Positions 22,823-30,525 of a stretch of 30,771 nucleotides of DNA are shown in pieces. The notes below the pieces were generated by a model. That model saw only the letters and a program-made list of their open reading frames with translations. It searched no databases and was not told the origin of the DNA. This DNA comes from a virus: IMG/VR virus record IMGVR_UViG_3300032265_002245, positions 1-30,771 of that record, one strand, 5' to 3'. How positions within the stretch are numbered: position 1 is the stretch's first letter; every line of letters begins with the position of its first letter. Both the position numbers and the translations under genes were made by a program.

Positions 22823-23651
22823 CTTGCTTGCCTTTGTTCTTTAAATGTTCTAGTTTCGTCTTGAGTTCTTCTTCAAGATGCTTTAATCTTAACGCCTTCT
22901 CGTGCTTAGCATGCTCATACTCTAGATCTGCCATTCGCTTAGCGTGGTCGGTCTGGATCTCCGATTCACCCCTCATCCTGTCCATCTTGTGGTCGTGCTT
23001 TTCCTGGTCGCGTTGATTTTCTATATCAGCGGCTTTGGCTTCTGGTTGCTGAGAACCTGGAACATGACCATGCACGACGTAAGCGATCTCTGAGTCAGAG
23101 TATCCGTCCTGACGGAGAAGATCTATCAACTTCTCCTCGTCGTAGGAATCACCTTGATCGCCTGAGACTGAAGCATCTTGAGTGCCATCAGCGTCATCAG
23201 CATCTTTACTGCTACCATCTCTCGATAATGCTTCTGGCGGTATGGCATCTGACTTGTCATTTGCATCTGGATCTTCTATCTGAGACTGCTGCGCATCCTC
23301 ATCTGGTTGCTTTGGGTCTTGGTCCTGTTCTTGGTCTTGGTCTTGGTTGCCGCCGTCGTCTACGGCGTCGAGGAAAGCCTTGGAATGATCGATCTCGGCT
23401 TTAAGTAGTTCCCAGCGCTCTATCAGAGACTTCTTGAGTGGTTTACGAAGCGGCTCTTTACCGGGACCACGAGTGATAGAGCCATCTGGATTGGTTATCT
23501 CGTGAATCTCTTCCTTAGAGAGCCGGATGTCGTCGACGTCGCGGTCGTAGACCTTTCCCTTGACACCCTCTATCTGATAGGCATAACCATCATCGCACTT
23601 CTCGATGTCCCTTACGTTAAGCCATTTCTTTTTATGTAATATTTGTGTCAT
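22806..23651 (-). CDS. Acidic coiled-coil protein, scaffold-like
   Basis: A 281-residue protein. The ATG at 23651 is used; an in-frame GTG three codons earlier lies too close to the GAGAAG site. It has a short N-terminal domain, a long acidic low-complexity segment (DQDQEQDQDPKQPDEDAQ and similar, ~105-175), and a C-terminal charged coiled coil (LEYEHAKHEKALRLKHLEEE). This layout is common in phage scaffolding and prohead-core proteins, but no protease or capsid motif is visible. Its leader and start sit inside one copy of the 21-bp repeat flanking the GIY-YIG gene. Confidence 0.62.
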   Translation of the reverse strand: MTQILHKKKWLNVRDIEKCDDGYAYQIEGVKGKVYDRDVDDIRLSKEEIHEITNPDGSITRGPGKEPLRKPLKKSLIERWELLKAEIDHSKAFLDAVDDGGNQDQDQEQDQDPKQPDEDAQQSQIEDPDANDKSDAIPPEALSRDGSSKDADDADGTQDASVSGDQGDSYDEEKLIDLLRQDGYSDSEIAYVVHGHVPGSQQPEAKAADIENQRDQEKHDHKMDRMRGESEIQTDHAKRMADLEYEHAKHEKALRLKHLEEELKTKLEHLKNKGKQDGKAD

Positions 23652-23667
23652 TGTTATCACTTCTCAA
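23647..23667. repeat. 21-bp direct repeat, copy 1 (3' side of GIY-YIG gene)
   Basis: On the - strand it reads T, then TGAGAAGTGATAACAATGAC, identical to the copy at 24480-24500. It carries the stop (TGA), a GAGAAG ribosome site and the ATG of the next gene, so both junctions of the inserted gene keep working translation signals. Confidence 0.9.
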
Positions 23668-24484
23668 TGTATTCAAACGTTAGGCCCCTGCAGGTCCTAC
23701 CGGGCTGTGTTGCTGATCTAATGGATTTTGAAGAAACACCTATATCTTTAGCTGCGCAAGCCACAGAGTCGTAAACAACTCCAGTTTCTTTACACATAAT
23801 TTGTTTTCTGTGTGGTGAATTTAGGCACTGTTTATGTCTGTTTTCAGGAGCAGAGAAATATTCTTTTGCGTATTTTGACAAATTTGCTCTACGCTCCGGC
23901 GTAAACGATTTCTCAATACCTTCGCGGTGTTTACGTTTAAATTCTGGATCTAAAGATATTCTTTTAGCTGCAGCTGATTTTTTTGCCCTGCTTTCTTCTG
24001 AGTTCAAACTATCCATCATCTTGGCGCGAATATCTGGATCTTGCCATTGTTGTTTGGCTCTTTCTGAGGATTCGGCTTTATATTCTTTGGTATTGTGAGA
24101 CTCTTTGAATGCTTTAGAATTTTTCATAGAATTAGAAATTTTCTCTCTAATCTCTATAGTAAAACACTTTTTAAGCGCTTCACCAGAAATTCTTTCCGCT
24201 TTATCAGAAATATTATATCCTATATTTTTATCATAAGGTCTTAATTTATCTAAGTATTCTTGCTCGACTTTAATTAGTTCTTCTTCTTTGGTTTCTTGTA
24301 AAATCTCAAACTTAAAAACAGATATGTCGTATTTATCTGCTGCTCTTTGCAGATGTTTGCTGTGATGATCATTTCTTCTTAAATCAGATAAATGACACGA
24401 CCATCTAGACTCTATATGCTTACTTGATCCAATATAGATCTTGTCGTTTACTATGTTCGTGATTTTGTATATTCCGCAAGTCAT
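23657..24484 (-). CDS. GIY-YIG homing endonuclease (free-standing)
   Basis: A 275-residue protein. The ATG at 24484 is chosen because GAGAAG precedes it at good spacing; a GTG three codons earlier is too close. GIY (4-6) and YIG (17-19) motifs start the N-terminal nuclease domain, with R27 and a Glu-rich helix following. The middle is basic helical repeats (e.g. SSERAKQQWQDPDIRAKMMD), like NUMOD3-type DNA-binding elements, and the C-terminus has a NUMOD1-like segment (VYDSVACAAKDIGVSSKSIR). It would cut DNA at its own insertion site in phages lacking it and spread by recombination. The gene is AT-richer than its neighbours and flanked by 21-bp direct repeats, which marks it as an inserted gene. 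Confidence 0.88.
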   Translation of the reverse strand: MTCGIYKITNIVNDKIYIGSSKHIESRWSCHLSDLRRNDHHSKHLQRAADKYDISVFKFEILQETKEEELIKVEQEYLDKLRPYDKNIGYNISDKAERISGEALKKCFTIEIREKISNSMKNSKAFKESHNTKEYKAESSERAKQQWQDPDIRAKMMDSLNSEESRAKKSAAAKRISLDPEFKRKHREGIEKSFTPERRANLSKYAKEYFSAPENRHKQCLNSPHRKQIMCKETGVVYDSVACAAKDIGVSSKSIRSATQPGRTCRGLTFEYIEK

Positions 24485-24500
24485 TGTTATCACTTCTCAA
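24480..24500. repeat. 21-bp direct repeat, copy 2 (5' side of GIY-YIG gene)
   Basis: Identical to the copy at 23647-23667. Here it holds the TGA stop of the upstream structural gene (24497-24499), the GAGAAG site and the ATG of the GIY-YIG gene. The pair shows where the homing gene was inserted. Confidence 0.9.
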
Positions 24501-25327
24501 AACACGTCTATGATGAACTTTTTCAGGTAGTAGTTGCGCGCCGCATCTAGCTCTTGTTGTACCTGCTCTTTAAGGTCCGCTATTCTTCCAGTGAGAAACT
24601 GTACGCCCGGAGTACCGACACTTTGTGACGCACCGTCGAGGCCGATCCCGATCGAGCTGTACGGGAATATCAAGTGCCCAATTGCGCTCAAAACCATCAG
24701 CGCTGCCATCTTCTCGACTAGACCAGAGATCATTGCTGGAACCTTGTCAGACTCGAAACCAGCGCGATACTGCACGCGCACGGCACCGGGGAAATTGAAG
24801 ACGCCCATGGCGATCAAAGCCATCCACTGCGAACCCGCAAACGACGATAGCACGAAGCCTGACGTTGCCGTCCCCAAAACCGGGACCAAGCGGACAGCGC
24901 CTTCCTGCCCGTTGACGTAGACAAACTCGAGCGGAAACTCTACCAGCGGTGGCAGCGGCGTGCCGTTGCCGAAGCTTAACTGCACCGATTGTACGTTGAG
25001 GATCGGTGCGTTATTAAGCTTTACCCAAGCGTACTGCTGGGTCCATATCTCTCGGTCGTAGTCGTGCCTTTCATCAAAGTCCACCGGCGTGATGAAGATG
25101 TTCAGTTCGTGCTCGAGCTGTGAAACAGCCTTGATTATGTAATGGTTGATGGTCTCATCAGACATCGTCTGGCCGGTCAGCGCAGACTTTAACGGGATAC
25201 CAAACAAACTGGTGTCTTTAAGTGTCTGAGGCGTTGGGAGCGGTAGATAGCGGGTAACAGACGGCTGCTCCTGAGCACTGTTCATGAACGGAAACGGCGG
25301 GTTTAAGGGAGAGTTGGTTATGCTCAT
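24497..25327 (-). CDS. Head-tail connector/neck-type structural protein
   Basis: A 276-residue protein with start overlapping the preceding stop (TAATG). It contains a long alpha/beta segment: 'SQLEHELNIFITPVDF', 'DREIWTQQYAWVKLNNAPIL', 'GAVRVQYRAGFE' and a helical C-terminus 'GRIADLKEQVQQELDAARNY'. This pattern is conserved among head-tail connector or neck proteins of large phages. I recognise the pattern but not a named gene. Location among head genes fits this role. Confidence 0.65.
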   Translation of the reverse strand: MSITNSPLNPPFPFMNSAQEQPSVTRYLPLPTPQTLKDTSLFGIPLKSALTGQTMSDETINHYIIKAVSQLEHELNIFITPVDFDERHDYDREIWTQQYAWVKLNNAPILNVQSVQLSFGNGTPLPPLVEFPLEFVYVNGQEGAVRLVPVLGTATSGFVLSSFAGSQWMALIAMGVFNFPGAVRVQYRAGFESDKVPAMISGLVEKMAALMVLSAIGHLIFPYSSIGIGLDGASQSVGTPGVQFLTGRIADLKEQVQQELDAARNYYLKKFIIDVF

Positions 25328-26715
25328 TACGGTGCTTTCTTGGTTTGAAGCGCCATCTTGGCGGCGTCAGTGCCCTTTAGCCTGTCTAGCTGATCTGGTT
25401 TTGCCATTCGACGTATGATCGTTTTTGGCGCTGGTGCAGCCGGCTGTGGAGCTGTTGAGGCTTCTGGTTTTGGAGTAGGTGTCTGGGTAGCGGGGGTTTT
25501 TGGCTTATCGACTTCGGGCTTAAGGACGGACTCAACGAAGCGCCTGTGAGACGACGAGAACCTGGTAGACGGATCCCGTTGAGCAGATATCTTTTGACCT
25601 TCGTCCTCGTCTTCGCCGCCGAGTCCCATGTGCTCCGAGATAGCTCTGGCTGACATTGGCGCACTCGTCTCGACGTCATCTTCTCCGGTGGCAGATTCTA
25701 TGGGTGCGCCTCCGTGGACGAGATGATGTTTTATCTCCTCAACGTGCTGCTTGCGGGCTTCCTCGGCTTCTTTGTATTTTGATCCAATGTTCGCAACATC
25801 AACCAATGACTTCTCGTAATCCGGGTTGCTGTTCTTCCATTCTGATTTCCAACTCTGGATCTTTTTGTGACGTTCAAGTGGAGACAGACCTTTCAAATCA
25901 TCTGATGCCAAAAAGTCAGTATAGGCTTTGTGGTAGTTTGCTGTCTTCTCCCCGTGTGTCATCTTCATCTGATGCGCGGCGTATTTCACAGGTTGCTGCT
26001 CGGGTTGCGCGCCCTTGCCAGCGTGAGCTTCGTACTGCTCAAGACGTTGACGCGCGATGTCTTTTAACTCAGAAAGAACCTTATCAGATAGCATCGTGGG
26101 TCTTACGGTTGAGTGTTTAGCTTTGTCAAAACTACGATACTCTCCGCGACCAACACCGGTATTTGATATCAAATGCGCTGCCTCTCGAGGATGGTAGCCA
26201 TCATCAACGAGTTTTTGTATCTGAGACAGCTCTTCCGGAGAGTGATCTGGGTGTTGTTGCCAGTCCGCGAATTTAGAGACGCGCTTCTTATCGTCTGCCT
26301 TGTTTAGGTCTTCAGCTACCTGATTGCGAATGGCAGAAAGACCAGCGTACATCTCATCGAGATATTTTTTGTTCTTGACAAGCTTCATGCTAGCGCGAGG
26401 TTCTTTAGAAGCCCTGACGTCAGATATGTTTTGCTTCTGCTTCGGCGACACCAGTTTATCTTTATTTTCCCGCCACCAGGAATGCAGTACCTGATGAGCT
26501 TCATGCGGTATCGCTGTTTTTTTTCCTTGAGCAGAAAGAGCACGTTCAATTAGAACGTTCTTGTCCTCACCATCAACCTTGGACATCCCGCCCATCTGCT
26601 TAAAAACACCCATAACATACGCCCAGTTTCCAGATTGCCCCTGCTTAGCAGCAGAAGCTTTTGCATCTTTCCACTTCTTCTCTTGTGCTGGTGTTTTGAT
26701 GATACCCTTTGGCAT
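25327..26715 (-). CDS. Capsid-assembly-type protein with phage 'W..AK..A..QG.SGNWAYVMG.FK.M' N-terminus
   Basis: A 462-residue protein. Residues ~8-42 (TPAQEKKWKDAKASAAKQGQ, then SGNWAYVMGVFKQM) form a small helical motif seen at the start of several phage virion or scaffold proteins. The rest is Lys/Glu/Ala-rich, probably largely helical, with a Pro/Ala/Thr-rich tail near the end. No protease motif is visible. It may be a scaffold or internal head protein. Overlaps the next gene by one base (TAATG). Confidence 0.65.
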   Translation of the reverse strand: MPKGIIKTPAQEKKWKDAKASAAKQGQSGNWAYVMGVFKQMGGMSKVDGEDKNVLIERALSAQGKKTAIPHEAHQVLHSWWRENKDKLVSPKQKQNISDVRASKEPRASMKLVKNKKYLDEMYAGLSAIRNQVAEDLNKADDKKRVSKFADWQQHPDHSPEELSQIQKLVDDGYHPREAAHLISNTGVGRGEYRSFDKAKHSTVRPTMLSDKVLSELKDIARQRLEQYEAHAGKGAQPEQQPVKYAAHQMKMTHGEKTANYHKAYTDFLASDDLKGLSPLERHKKIQSWKSEWKNSNPDYEKSLVDVANIGSKYKEAEEARKQHVEEIKHHLVHGGAPIESATGEDDVETSAPMSARAISEHMGLGGEDEDEGQKISAQRDPSTRFSSSHRRFVESVLKPEVDKPKTPATQTPTPKPEASTAPQPAAPAPKTIIRRMAKPDQLDRLKGTDAAKMALQTKKAP

Positions 26716-26727
26716 ACCGGGTAATCC

Positions 26728-27837
26728 TTATTTAAGCGAATCTAATAAATCGTGTAGATGAGATGGTAACTTTGATTTAGCATCTTCTACCGCAGCTGAT
26801 GCTGGTTCTGTCTTGGGCCGCCGAACTACAACTGGATTCTCTGCTGCAGGTTTTGCGAATTGACCAAGATGCTCAGGCAATGGGGAACCCTTACTTGTTG
26901 ATTGCGGTATCTCGGCCCTCTTGCTTCCAGCGTGAACCGCGGGTCCTGGCTGTAGTCCGCGAGACTCACGCTGACCAGATGATATCAGGTCTTGCTGATG
27001 TTCTAGATGATGGCCAATATGGGGAGATGACATATAGGCATCGCGTTCGTTGAGGTATTGATTTTCGCGTTCGGGTGTTCGAGACTTCACTGATTCAGAG
27101 TAATGCTGAAGAATTGGATGCTGATCAAAGGGATGGTTCTTCTTGCCGTCGTGCACGTTCTCTATGTCTTCAATAGGAATAAACTTGCCGTTAATCTTGG
27201 TGTGCTCCATCGGATATGGACCCACATGACCATGCTTAGTGGTCTCGGCAGAATACGCGGCGTGAGGATCATTTTGTAGAAATGACCAATCGTTGCCTTT
27301 GGGTTGAAATGAGAAACCAACCGTATCGTTAACAAATTGATGCGGTAGTTTCTTGCCTCGTGTTACCGGATTATCTTTAGCATACTCGGGATCGCGCGCC
27401 ATACGCTGAGCGAACGTCTCAGATCTAGAACCATGCGTGCGCTCCCATGGCTTCACGTCAACTGTCTCGGCCTGAAGCTTACCGTGAGAATGTGGTTGCA
27501 CCTTGTGGATCATATCTAATATCTTGAAGAACTGCGAAGCGTGATCGTTGGCGGTCTTGCTGTCTCCAGATCCAAGAGCAGCCTTGTATCGTGAAGCATG
27601 ATGACCCAGTGCCTCTCTGATCATGGATGGTTCTAGTTCTGGATCCATCTCGGTGCCGAAATCTCGGATAGCTAGGTTTGCATGCGATCCCGCACTGCGA
27701 TTAGTCGCCATCTTCTGAAGAGATTCTAACAACTGATCAGCCAGAACTTCGTCTGCCGCCATCTTGATGAGCGTGCGCAGCGACTCGTCGTCTGTTTTGC
27801 GCAGCAATAGCTCTTTAAAAGACTTTAGATCGTTCAT
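26728..27837 (-). CDS. Hypothetical structural-type protein
   Basis: A 369-residue protein. ATG 27837 is chosen, one base after the preceding stop; the longer frame begins with GTG inside the previous gene. The first ~70 residues are helical (MNDLKSFKELLLRKTDDESL). The rest is rich in His, Pro, Ser and charged residues and looks largely disordered. No known motif. Position in the head-gene run suggests a virion or scaffold role only. Confidence 0.62.
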   Translation of the reverse strand: MNDLKSFKELLLRKTDDESLRTLIKMAADEVLADQLLESLQKMATNRSAGSHANLAIRDFGTEMDPELEPSMIREALGHHASRYKAALGSGDSKTANDHASQFFKILDMIHKVQPHSHGKLQAETVDVKPWERTHGSRSETFAQRMARDPEYAKDNPVTRGKKLPHQFVNDTVGFSFQPKGNDWSFLQNDPHAAYSAETTKHGHVGPYPMEHTKINGKFIPIEDIENVHDGKKNHPFDQHPILQHYSESVKSRTPERENQYLNERDAYMSSPHIGHHLEHQQDLISSGQRESRGLQPGPAVHAGSKRAEIPQSTSKGSPLPEHLGQFAKPAAENPVVVRRPKTEPASAAVEDAKSKLPSHLHDLLDSLK

Positions 27838-27838
27838 C

Positions 27839-28150
27839 TTATGGCCTATCAATCTCGACACCGAGCTGAATATAGCAATTACCGCTAACAGTCAGGGTCA
27901 CGGTATCTTTGTGATCTGAATTTGTGCCGCGACCTACGTTAAGGATCAGGATCTCTGCAGAGTCCATGGTTGCGGCTAGCAGTGAATCCAACGATACGGT
28001 TAAACCAGCCGTGGTCGACCTGATACGAACTGCACAGTACTTAGGGATCTCGAACGTGGTTAGACCTGATCCAGATTTAATCTCTTGGTAAACTAGACCA
28101 ACTTCGGACGTGCGGGTTGCACCAGTGGTGATATTTATCGCTCTTGCCAT
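27839..28150 (-). CDS. Small beta-rich structural protein
   Basis: A 103-residue protein with a GGAG site upstream of ATG 28150. It is nearly all beta strand with Thr/Ser-rich loops (TTGATRTSEVGLVYQEIKSG; TVTLTVSGNCYIQLGVEI), as in phage head decoration or head-completion proteins. It opens the head gene run and follows a consensus TATAAT element. Confidence 0.65.
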   Translation of the reverse strand: MARAINITTGATRTSEVGLVYQEIKSGSGLTTFEIPKYCAVRIRSTTAGLTVSLDSLLAATMDSAEILILNVGRGTNSDHKDTVTLTVSGNCYIQLGVEIDRP

Positions 28151-28178
28151 CTAGGCTCTCCATGGTTAAACTGTTGTC

Positions 28179-28184
28179 ATTATA
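28179..28184 (-). promoter_or_regulatory. Putative -10 element for the head gene run
   Basis: TATAAT reads on the - strand as part of TTGGTATAATG, an extended -10. No good -35 is present; its place is taken by a tandem 12-mer (AACTTCCGAAAT, then AACTTCGGAAAT). This suggests a factor-dependent or activator-controlled promoter. Confidence 0.45.
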
Positions 28185-28189
28185 CCAAT

Positions 28190-28212
28190 TTCCGAAGTTA
28201 AACATTTCGGAA
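28190..28212. promoter_or_regulatory. Inverted repeat TTCCGAA/TTCGGAA overlapping the promoter
   Basis: Arms at 28190-28196 and 28206-28212 pair over 7 bp with a 9-nt centre. On the - strand it follows the glycosyltransferase stop and precedes the -10 element of the next gene, so it may be an operator or a weak terminator hairpin. Confidence 0.45.
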
Positions 28213-28220
28213 GTTGTGCT

Positions 28221-29147
28221 TCACGACTTAAATGCACCTACATCTTCTAAAGCTGCGATAAACTTCTCGCTGGTCATCTTGGTTACGCATTCCGCAAGCT
28301 CTAATCCTCTGGGGCATTTATTGAAGTTCCAGAAGTTAAGTGACCAATCTGATTCGCAAAAATTGCATGGTAAGTTCGGGATCACCGGAGCTGTTTTAGC
28401 TAAACCCCTATAGGGTATGCGATTTACCGAGTTAACGGTCGTAAAGCCGCAAACCACCGGAACACCGGTGGTGAACGCTAGGTGCACGGGACCACTATCC
28501 ATGCCGACGATCGCGCGAGCTTGCCCCATGATAGCGGCGAGCTCGCTCAACGAAGTCTGATCTCGAAGATCCACGCCAAAACCAGGGTAGTCGAAATCCG
28601 AGATAGCTAAGTTATTCTTCCAGATACTCATTGCACCCCGACGACCAACGTAAATTGGAGTCAGCCCCTTAGAGGCAACGTACTCGGCTATCTTGAGAAT
28701 CTCAGAGGGTAGAATAGTACGCTGCTTATCACGGTAGGTGGTTATGATTATTACTGATTTAGAGAAATCTATGCCGTAACGAGAGATGTCTACTGGCCTT
28801 AACGGAATGTATCTAAGGATATCATCCGACAACACCCGAGCTAACAGGTTTATTGAACCGTAGTGCGTGAGCTTCATCCTTGATGGAGTGAGCTTACACA
28901 CCTTGCCGCCGGGTCCTGGTGGATTCAGGTAGCGGATGGCAAAATCTGGTGGATACTTGTCGTCGTAATTGATTAGTTTATCATCGGGCACGAAGTGAAA
29001 TATCTCGCGGAAGTCTGAAAAGACTGCGACCCGGTAATCAGCGATACGATGAAAATGCTGGATGGCATACTTCACCGAAGGTGCGGCCGCGATGAGATCG
29101 CCGACGGCGGCGCTGTTTAAGGCATATATAGTCTTGTCACCTAACAT
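28221..29147 (-). CDS. Glycosyltransferase family 9-like (heptosyltransferase superfamily)
   Basis: A 308-residue protein with AAGGGG just upstream of ATG 29147. Two Rossmann-like halves are visible. The N-terminal 'SAAVGDLIAAAPSVKYAI' matches the 'S.GD.....P....L' strand-loop of ADP-heptose:LPS heptosyltransferases. The C-terminal 'GVDLRDQTSLSELAAIMGQA' and 'IVGMDSGPVHLA' (213-224) match the family's nucleotide-sugar motif. It has four Cys near the end (C261, C264, C278, C287) that could bind a metal. Heptosyltransferases modify LPS, but in a phage late block the acceptor could be DNA, a virion protein or the host surface. The neighbouring kinase fusion is 35 nt upstream. Confidence 0.8.
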   Translation of the reverse strand: MLGDKTIYALNSAAVGDLIAAAPSVKYAIQHFHRIADYRVAVFSDFREIFHFVPDDKLINYDDKYPPDFAIRYLNPPGPGGKVCKLTPSRMKLTHYGSINLLARVLSDDILRYIPLRPVDISRYGIDFSKSVIIITTYRDKQRTILPSEILKIAEYVASKGLTPIYVGRRGAMSIWKNNLAISDFDYPGFGVDLRDQTSLSELAAIMGQARAIVGMDSGPVHLAFTTGVPVVCGFTTVNSVNRIPYRGLAKTAPVIPNLPCNFCESDWSLNFWNFNKCPRGLELAECVTKMTSEKFIAALEDVGAFKS

Positions 29148-29173
29148 CTATTCCCCTTGATAAATACTGGGAT

Positions 29174-29181
29174 GATTTATA
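29174..29181 (-). promoter_or_regulatory. T4-late-like element upstream of the glycosyltransferase
   Basis: TATAAATC on the - strand, one base off the T4 late consensus TATAAATA, lies 26 nt before the glycosyltransferase ATG. It overlaps the end of the upstream gene and could drive a late transcript. Confidence 0.3.
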
Positions 29182-29182
29182 C

Positions 29183-30409
29183 TTAGATGTCAATAGTTTG
29201 CAGGTAGGCCAATACTTGGCTAGAAGTACCCGAGAATATGCCGTATTTCTTGCTGCGGCTTCTTATCGCGCTAATCCTCTTCGTGGCGGAGTCTGTAAAA
29301 ACTCCACCTCTTTGCATAAGTCTAGCTCGTATGACGGATTCCTCCTCGATGATGAACACCGGGCGGATGTTGAACATATCCGAGTGTCGCCTTATGAAGG
29401 TGGATATTTTTATAGGTGGGTCGTATAGTTTAGGTTTACCAGACGACTGTTTCAGAAGCTCGAGGTGCTTAGACTTAGAGTTCTTATCGTAAGATACGTA
29501 GGTGAATTTATCCAATAACTGCTCGCACACCCAGGACTTGCCTGAGCCGGAGACGCCGGAGACGAGATAAACTGTGGGGCGAGAATCTAGTGCGGGAACG
29601 AGCGATTGATCTAAATACTTAAAAGTACGACCGCCCGCCGTCTTATAAATTCCTTTTATTTGCTTTATTATTGCCGAAGTCCCATTTAATTTATGAAATT
29701 CAGCAGCGGATTTAATGGATTCAAACTGGTTTCCGAGATCGTCTACGATTCTTTTTTGCTGACGCTTATGGGCGGCTTGTAGTTTTGCTTTAGTCTCAGG
29801 CCTGAGAAGTGCTTCTTTTACTTTATCAGATATTAAACTCTTATGAGAGTCTGTCATTATTTCTTTAGCTTTTATAGAGGCCACAATTCTGTTGTCCTCA
29901 GATTGCCATCTTTTATGCTGGCCACTAGAGATTTTATCTCTGTAAGCCGGATCTTTCCAGGCTTCCTTTGTTTGATTTGACCTTTGTTTACTCAAACTAT
30001 CTACAATGCAACGACTCTTATGAGAGTCTGACATTTTTTTCTTGGTTTCTTTAGATAAACTTTTACCAAGTTTTGCTTTTGACATTTTTTGTAGAGTTTC
30101 ATCATTAAAAACACACCCAGTAACTCCACCATCCATTAAATTGTAGCCATTGGGTGCTAAAGAATTATATTCATTAATATATTTTTTCTCTAGTTCATCT
30201 AGTTCGCTTTGAGAAGAACATACTGCAATAACAGTAAAAGTGAAATTCTCTTTACCATATTTTGAAATCGCTAAACTTATTAAAGGCGGATTTTTAAGAT
30301 TCTTTTTAAGGTGACAATGTGACTGCCAACGTCGCTCAACTCTGCTTTGAGTAGTTTGGCCAACATAATACTTATTGTTTAAGTTGTTTTTTATTAAGTA
30401 TATAAACAC
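29183..30409 (-). CDS. GIY-YIG nuclease fused to P-loop nucleoside/polynucleotide kinase-like domain
   Basis: A 408-residue protein. I prefer GTG 30409, with GTGGAG 5 nt upstream and the GIY motif at the very N-terminus (MFIYLIKNNLNNKYYVGQ); an ATG at 30469 would add 20 unlikely residues. Residues 1-95 are a GIY-YIG nuclease, ~100-220 basic NUMOD3-like repeats, and ~220-268 a NUMOD1-like helix-turn-helix (FESIKSAAEFHKLNGTSAII). Residues ~277-408 are a P-loop kinase-like domain: YLVSGVSGSGKSWVCEQL (Walker A, 285-292), a 'FIIEEESVIRARLMQRGG' helix with catalytic-type Arg, and FSGTSSQVLAYL. The nuclease part is markedly AT-rich and the kinase part is not, so the two halves have different origins. 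Confidence 0.8.
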   Translation of the reverse strand: MFIYLIKNNLNNKYYVGQTTQSRVERRWQSHCHLKKNLKNPPLISLAISKYGKENFTFTVIAVCSSQSELDELEKKYINEYNSLAPNGYNLMDGGVTGCVFNDETLQKMSKAKLGKSLSKETKKKMSDSHKSRCIVDSLSKQRSNQTKEAWKDPAYRDKISSGQHKRWQSEDNRIVASIKAKEIMTDSHKSLISDKVKEALLRPETKAKLQAAHKRQQKRIVDDLGNQFESIKSAAEFHKLNGTSAIIKQIKGIYKTAGGRTFKYLDQSLVPALDSRPTVYLVSGVSGSGKSWVCEQLLDKFTYVSYDKNSKSKHLELLKQSSGKPKLYDPPIKISTFIRRHSDMFNIRPVFIIEEESVIRARLMQRGGVFTDSATKRISAIRSRSKKYGIFSGTSSQVLAYLQTIDI

Positions 30410-30441
30410 AAAAACTCCACGAGCAGTTAGCGCCCATAAAG

Positions 30442-30449
30442 TATTTATA
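30442..30449 (-). promoter_or_regulatory. T4-late-like promoter element TATAAATA
   Basis: An exact TATAAATA on the - strand lies 33 nt before the GTG of the GIY-YIG/kinase gene and after the upstream terminator. In T4 this octamer alone defines late promoters read with gp55; here its use depends on the sigma-like protein at 308. Confidence 0.4.
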
Positions 30450-30480
30450 CATATAATGTGCCAAAACAAAGCAAAGAAAA

Positions 30481-30502
30481 GGGCACCGTATAAACGGTGC
30501 CC
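30481..30502 (-). terminator. Intrinsic terminator
   Basis: A 9-bp perfect stem GGGCACCGT/ACGGTGCCC with a 4-nt loop is followed on the - strand by TTTTCTTTGCTTT. It terminates the truncated - strand gene that enters from the right edge. Confidence 0.85.
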
Positions 30503-30525
30503 TAAACGAATCTAACTAACTGATA

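Noticed and set aside
25656-26120. + strand open frame of 154 codons
   Set aside because: It is antisense to the capsid-assembly-type gene and shows atypical residue composition (many Ser/Arg/Leu/Cys).
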